Positions 60,835 through 64,000 of a stretch of 64,000 nt of DNA are shown in pieces. Source of the stretch: Bacillus mobilis (GTDB taxonomy: Bacteria > Bacillota > Bacilli > Bacillales > Bacillaceae_G); the NCBI RefSeq assembly GCF_001884045.1, contig NZ_MACF01000103.1, forward strand, positions 1 through 64,000, written 5' to 3'. The notes beneath the pieces are model-generated. The model saw only the letters and a program-made list of their open reading frames with translations, made no database searches and was not told where the DNA came from. Every line of letters begins with the position of its first letter. The first letter of the stretch is position 1. Position numbers and translations under genes: made by a program.

Positions 60835-62079
60835 TTAGTTTAAAACTTTCACTGTAACTGTTTTACGTCCCCAGTTACTAGATGTACCTTTATCAGGCAT
60901 TAAAACGTCGATTTTATGTCCTTTAATAGCTCCACCAGTATCACCAGCGATTGCTACTCCGTAACCTTCAACCCATACTTTTGAACCTAATGGAATGACA
61001 CTTGGATCAACTGCAATTAGTTTCATGTTTGGATTAGCTGTTAAGTTATGACCCATAGCTGATTTTACTTGGTCGCCTGCTTTATAACCATTTTCAAGTG
61101 GATCTGCTGTGTAAGCTGTTGCTACAACTTGTAACTCACGAGAAGATGATGGTGCACTTGTTTCAGTTTCTTTTGCAACAGGTTGTTGTGTAGCTGGTTT
61201 TTGAGCTTTAGCCTCTTCACGAGCTTTAGCTGCTTCTTGAGCTTTAGCTGCTTCACGAGCTTCAGCTGCCTCTTGAGCTTTAGCTGCTTCACGAGCTTTA
61301 GCTGCCTCTTGAGCTTTAGCCGCTGCTTGAGCTTCAGCTTCTGCTTGAGCTTTAGCTGCTTCACGAGCTTTAGCTGCTTCTTGAGCCTTAGCTTCTGCTT
61401 GAGCTTCAGCTGCTGCCTGAGCTTTAGCTTCTGCTTGAGCCTTAGCTGCTTCACGAGCTTTAGCTGCCTCCTCGGCTTTAGCTTCTGCTTGAGCTGCTTC
61501 ACGAGCTTTAGTTGCTTCCTCCGCCTTAGCTTTTGCTTGCGTTTCAGCTACTTCACGAGCTTTAGTTGCTTCCACTGCTTTAGTTGTATCTTGAACTTTA
61601 GTTGTTTTTTCTACTTTAACTGCTGGTTGAACTTTAACTGGAGCTTTACCTGTTAAGTAAGGAACATGAACATAAGCTGTTTTTCCGTTATATTCAAATT
61701 GAATCCAGTCATTTTGTACTTGGTGTGTTGTTTCGATTACATCATCTTGTTTCAACTTACCAAGAATTTCTGAGTCAGTGTTTGCACCAGCACGTACGTT
61801 TAATACGTTTGCTGTTACGTAGTAAGTGTCTTTTGTATAGTCAGCGCTAATGAAAGCTTCTTTACCGCTGTTCAATTTCACTTTTGACCATCCGTTTTCT
61901 GTATGTAAAACGTTAACTTTATATCCATCTAATAATTTTCCGACAACTTGTGATTCAGTAGTTGGGTTTTCTCGTACATTTAGTACGTCAGTTGTTACAA
62001 TCGTTTCTGCTTTAGCAGATGTTGTGAAAATCCCAAGACCAAAAACCGCTGCTGTTGCTATACCCATAAATTTTTTCAT
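60835..62079 (-). CDS. Secreted SH3-repeat-3D wall protein (EntA/B/C-like)
   Basis: This 414-aa exported protein has a signal peptide (1-24, ending AKA-ETI), two bacterial SH3 domains (about 26-85 and 92-150), a long Ala/Lys/Glu/Arg/Gln repeat (about 165-295, units like KAQEAAKAREAA) and a C-terminal 3D domain (about 318-414, with TAYTADP, the Asp-Asp-Asp residues in VDPSVIPLGSKVW, GDTGGAIKG and KIDVLMP). The layout matches the EntA/EntB/EntC wall hydrolase-like proteins of B. cereus; I think EntC is the best guess. The start at 62079 follows TGGAGGC. Confidence 0.9.
   Translation of the reverse strand: MKKFMGIATAAVFGLGIFTTSAKAETIVTTDVLNVRENPTTESQVVGKLLDGYKVNVLHTENGWSKVKLNSGKEAFISADYTKDTYYVTANVLNVRAGANTDSEILGKLKQDDVIETTHQVQNDWIQFEYNGKTAYVHVPYLTGKAPVKVQPAVKVEKTTKVQDTTKAVEATKAREVAETQAKAKAEEATKAREAAQAEAKAEEAAKAREAAKAQAEAKAQAAAEAQAEAKAQEAAKAREAAKAQAEAEAQAAAKAQEAAKAREAAKAQEAAEAREAAKAQEAAKAREEAKAQKPATQQPVAKETETSAPSSSRELQVVATAYTADPLENGYKAGDQVKSAMGHNLTANPNMKLIAVDPSVIPLGSKVWVEGYGVAIAGDTGGAIKGHKIDVLMPDKGTSSNWGRKTVTVKVLN
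61190..61600 (-). repeat. Low-complexity repeat coding for the Ala/Lys/Glu linker
   Basis: Units of about 33-36 bp (GCTTTAGCTGCTTCACGAG and variants on the + strand) repeat about a dozen times inside the secreted 3D-domain gene. The repeat likely forms an extended helical spacer and may vary in copy number between strains. Confidence 0.85.
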
Positions 62080-62609
62080 AATAGCCTCCATTGCATTTGT
62101 TTTCGTTGACCTCATTATAGCAACCATTATTTTCTTATTTGCGGAAAACACAAAACTACAAAGCATTCGTAACGGGTCATTAATATTCTGTAATAATTCC
62201 AGTAATATCCTAAAAGCGCTTTCTTATAGTTGTTAGGGGAGGTTAGAGCACGTAATACATAAAAATAGGAGTATTTCAATTTCTAATCGGTTAATAATGT
62301 TTCTGTAGTGTTACGTAAATGTTTCTTAATTGTTACGAAAACGACTTATTTTGTTGTTGGAACAGGAAAATAGTTATGTAAAAATAACTATTTTAGTTGT
62401 AGAGAAATATAAATGAGGTGAAAATCGATAAAATATCGCTATAATTGTTACAAAATAAGTCGAGGTATGGAAAAAATTACGCCTTGATTTTAGTCTGTCA
62501 CATATTATTTTTGCAATAATAGGATTCTATAATAGCTTTAATACTTTAAAATAGTGAAAGGTATGTATAACGTGAAACATATATAATAGAAGAAACACGA
62601 TTTAATAAA
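62080..62609. other. Long leader region upstream of the 3D-domain gene
   Basis: About 530 AT-rich bases. AGAAAGCGCTTTTAG near 62208-62222 (minus strand) is a cre-like palindrome with two mismatches. I checked for a c-di-AMP aptamer, common before such genes, and saw none. The ORF open upstream to 62166 is an extension of the gene without a ribosome site. Confidence 0.4.
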
Positions 62610-62646
62610 TAAAAAAACGTAGGAGTGTAAATTCCTACGTTTTTGT
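62610..62646. terminator. Terminator of the MacB-type operon
   Basis: AACGTAGGA/TCCTACGTT with an 8-nt loop and T-rich flanks, directly after the permease stop on the minus strand. Confidence 0.92.
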
Positions 62647-63822
62647 TTATTCATATCGTAAACATTCAATCGGATCCAGTTTGGCAGCTTTATTAGCTGG
62701 TAGTAGACCGAATATAATACCGATTAACATGGAGATACCTACTGCAAGAAGTCCAAGTTCTTTTGAGACAACGAGTGGCCATCCGGCAAAGATTGAGACG
62801 ATCCAAGCGAAGAAGATACCGAGCATGAATCCGATGAAACCACCGAGTCCTGTTAAAATACAAGATTCAATTAAGAATTGTGTTAATACTTTACCGCGTG
62901 TTGCACCAAGTGCTTTACGAATACCAATCTCACGTGTACGTTCTGTTACAGATACAAGCATAATGTTCATTACGCCGATACCACCAACAAGTAAGGAGAT
63001 AGCAGCAATACCACCGAATACCATTTTCATCATACCGATTGATTCGTCTAATTGCTTCGTAAATTCACCTAAATCTTGTGCTTCGAATTTGTGCTCAAAT
63101 TTAGGAGCTTTCATTTCGTTTAAAACAGAAACGGCTTGTTTTTCTACACTTTTACGTTCTGTCGGAGAGGTCATTGTTAATCTTACAGAGTCATACTCAT
63201 TTACTCCTGAAATGACAGGCGCGTTTTCAAGGGATGTATAACCTTCAGGCATAGGCATTCCGAAATCGTTTTTCGTTTCGTATACACCGACTATTTTATA
63301 CGGCTTTCCTTTTATATCTGTGTATTGATTTGATTCCCAACCACTAAATAATTTGTTGAAAGCTTCTTCATTTAATATAACAGCAGGGATTGCTTGGTTT
63401 AATTCGCTGTCGTTTAATTCACGACCGTGAACTAATTTTATTTTCGAATCCGTCATAAAGGCGCCTGTTCCACCTTTTAAATCAAGATTTACATCTTTTG
63501 AACCAGCAGATGCTTTTACTTTCATACTTACATCTGGATACACATCTTTAACGCCTGGTACGGTTTGAAGACGGTTTAGCATATCAGGTGTGATTTTGGC
63601 ACTATCTGTTCCATAATCAGGGTTGTTGTAGTAAATGGTTATTTCATTATCTTTTCCTTGGCCTAATTCTTCTTTAAACTTTGCATTTGTGCCATCACCC
63701 ATTGAAATGATAGTAATAATGGCACTAATACCGATAATAATACCTAGCATCGTTAAGATAGAACGCATTTTGTGGGCAAAGATAGAGGAAAGGGCCATGC
63801 GTATATTTTCACTCGTGTTCAA
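62647..63822 (-). CDS. MacB-type ABC permease (YknZ-like)
   Basis: This 391-aa protein has MacB topology: an N-terminal helix (SILTMLGIIIGISAIITIISMG), a ~220-residue external domain, then three C-terminal helices, with TERTREIGIRKALGATRGKVLTQF before helix 3. It probably forms an exporter of peptides or toxic compounds with the adjacent ATPase. I place the start at a TTG (63822), which has GGAGAGG six bases upstream; a TTG at 63837 overlapping the ATPase gene is an alternative. Confidence 0.92.
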   Translation of the reverse strand: MNTSENIRMALSSIFAHKMRSILTMLGIIIGISAIITIISMGDGTNAKFKEELGQGKDNEITIYYNNPDYGTDSAKITPDMLNRLQTVPGVKDVYPDVSMKVKASAGSKDVNLDLKGGTGAFMTDSKIKLVHGRELNDSELNQAIPAVILNEEAFNKLFSGWESNQYTDIKGKPYKIVGVYETKNDFGMPMPEGYTSLENAPVISGVNEYDSVRLTMTSPTERKSVEKQAVSVLNEMKAPKFEHKFEAQDLGEFTKQLDESIGMMKMVFGGIAAISLLVGGIGVMNIMLVSVTERTREIGIRKALGATRGKVLTQFLIESCILTGLGGFIGFMLGIFFAWIVSIFAGWPLVVSKELGLLAVGISMLIGIIFGLLPANKAAKLDPIECLRYE

Positions 63823-63824
63823 AA

Positions 63825-64000
63825 TTAACCTCTCCAATCTTGGACGATATTTCCGTCACGAATTACAATTTGACGTGCTGCAGCTTCCCCGATTTCACGA
63901 TCGTGGGTAATCATAATGATTGTTGAGCCTTGTTTGTTTAATTCGTAAAAGAGGTCCATAATTTGTGTACTTGTTTTCGTATCAAGTGCACCCGTCGGTT
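63825..64000 (-). CDS. ABC transporter ATPase, partial (MacB partner)
   Basis: This fragment of about 58 codons holds the end of a nucleotide-binding subunit: PTGALDTKTSTQIM (Walker B/D-loop), the H-loop IIMITHDREIGEAAARQI and VIRDGNIVQDW. It is cut by the right edge, so its start and Walker A are not visible. It ends two bases before the permease start, so both are one operon. Confidence 0.93.
   Translation of the reverse strand, partial: PTGALDTKTSTQIMDLFYELNKQGSTIIMITHDREIGEAAARQIVIRDGNIVQDWRG

Noticed and set aside
61183-61656. 157-aa ORF on the + strand, rich in Ser, Cys and Phe
   Set aside because: It is the antisense reading of the Ala/Lys/Glu repeat of the secreted 3D-domain gene; it has no ribosome site and a low-complexity product. 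The overlapping minus-strand KQLKLKQ-type frame (61122-61502) is an off-frame reading of the same repeat.

Overview
The window is a stretch of low-GC Firmicutes chromosome. It almost certainly comes from the Bacillus cereus group (cereus, anthracis, thuringiensis and relatives). The evidence is the gene content: a tenA-thi operon behind tandem TPP riboswitches, a kdp operon behind a c-di-AMP (ydaO-type) riboswitch, a gerA-family germination operon, SpoVR, SH3/3D-domain wall proteins, and strong AGGAGG ribosome sites with many TTG and GTG starts. Assignments rest on reading motifs by eye; no database search was run. No insertion sequence, prophage or CRISPR array was seen.

Layout. 1-66 is the end of a tRNA-Glu. 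197-3807 holds a CBS-domain protein, an orphan 383-aa protein, two small membrane proteins and a secreted SH3-M23 wall hydrolase. 4033-12163 is a ten-gene thiamin operon: tenA, an ABC importer for a pyrimidine precursor (thiZ, thiX, thiY), then tenI, thiO, thiS, thiG, thiF and thiD. Its leader carries two TPP aptamers in series, each followed by its own terminator.

12203-19407 is a potassium and c-di-AMP region. Two near-identical ydaO-class riboswitches lie about 1.1 kb apart. The first precedes an uncharacterised two-gene unit (a 128-aa protein and a 76-aa putative DNA-binding protein). The second precedes kdp (a 34-aa membrane peptide, kdpF, A, B, C and a kinase-less kdpD).

19430-31453 contains an MFS pump with a divergent MarR regulator and shared operators, a patatin-like lipase, and a cassette with a secreted 131-aa protein, two FtsX/MacB-type permeases and an ATPase. 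It continues with a purine permease, a stress-type SDR, an L,D-transpeptidase and a disulfide-bond pair (thioredoxin-like plus BdbC). 31574-38881 is rich in sporulation and germination functions: a PCYCGC lipoprotein, a ger operon in A-C-B order, a secreted unknown, a nitroreductase and SpoVR.

38990-46957 starts with a ceramidase-like protein and then runs into a sulfane-sulfur (persulfide) regulon. This contains a CoA-disulfide reductase/rhodanese fusion, a CstR-type repressor, TusA-rhodanese, rhodanese-persulfide dioxygenase, TusA, two single rhodaneses, a DsrE-type protein and a TauE exporter. Five copies of an ATACC-N6-GGTAT-like palindrome punctuate it, and two copies of a ~156-bp structured repeat sit inside it.

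46991-53332 holds a YbjN-like protein, an LCP wall-polymer transferase, an AcuI/YhdH reductase, a Na/Pi cotransporter and a second MFS pump. 53652-60218 is a sugar cluster: two MupG (DUF871) paralogues flank a PRD regulator and a Lac/cellobiose-type PTS, suggesting uptake and intracellular cleavage of a MurNAc-containing sugar. The window ends with a HEAT-like protein, a secreted SH3-repeat-3D protein resembling EntA/B/C, and a MacB-type ABC transporter cut by the right edge.
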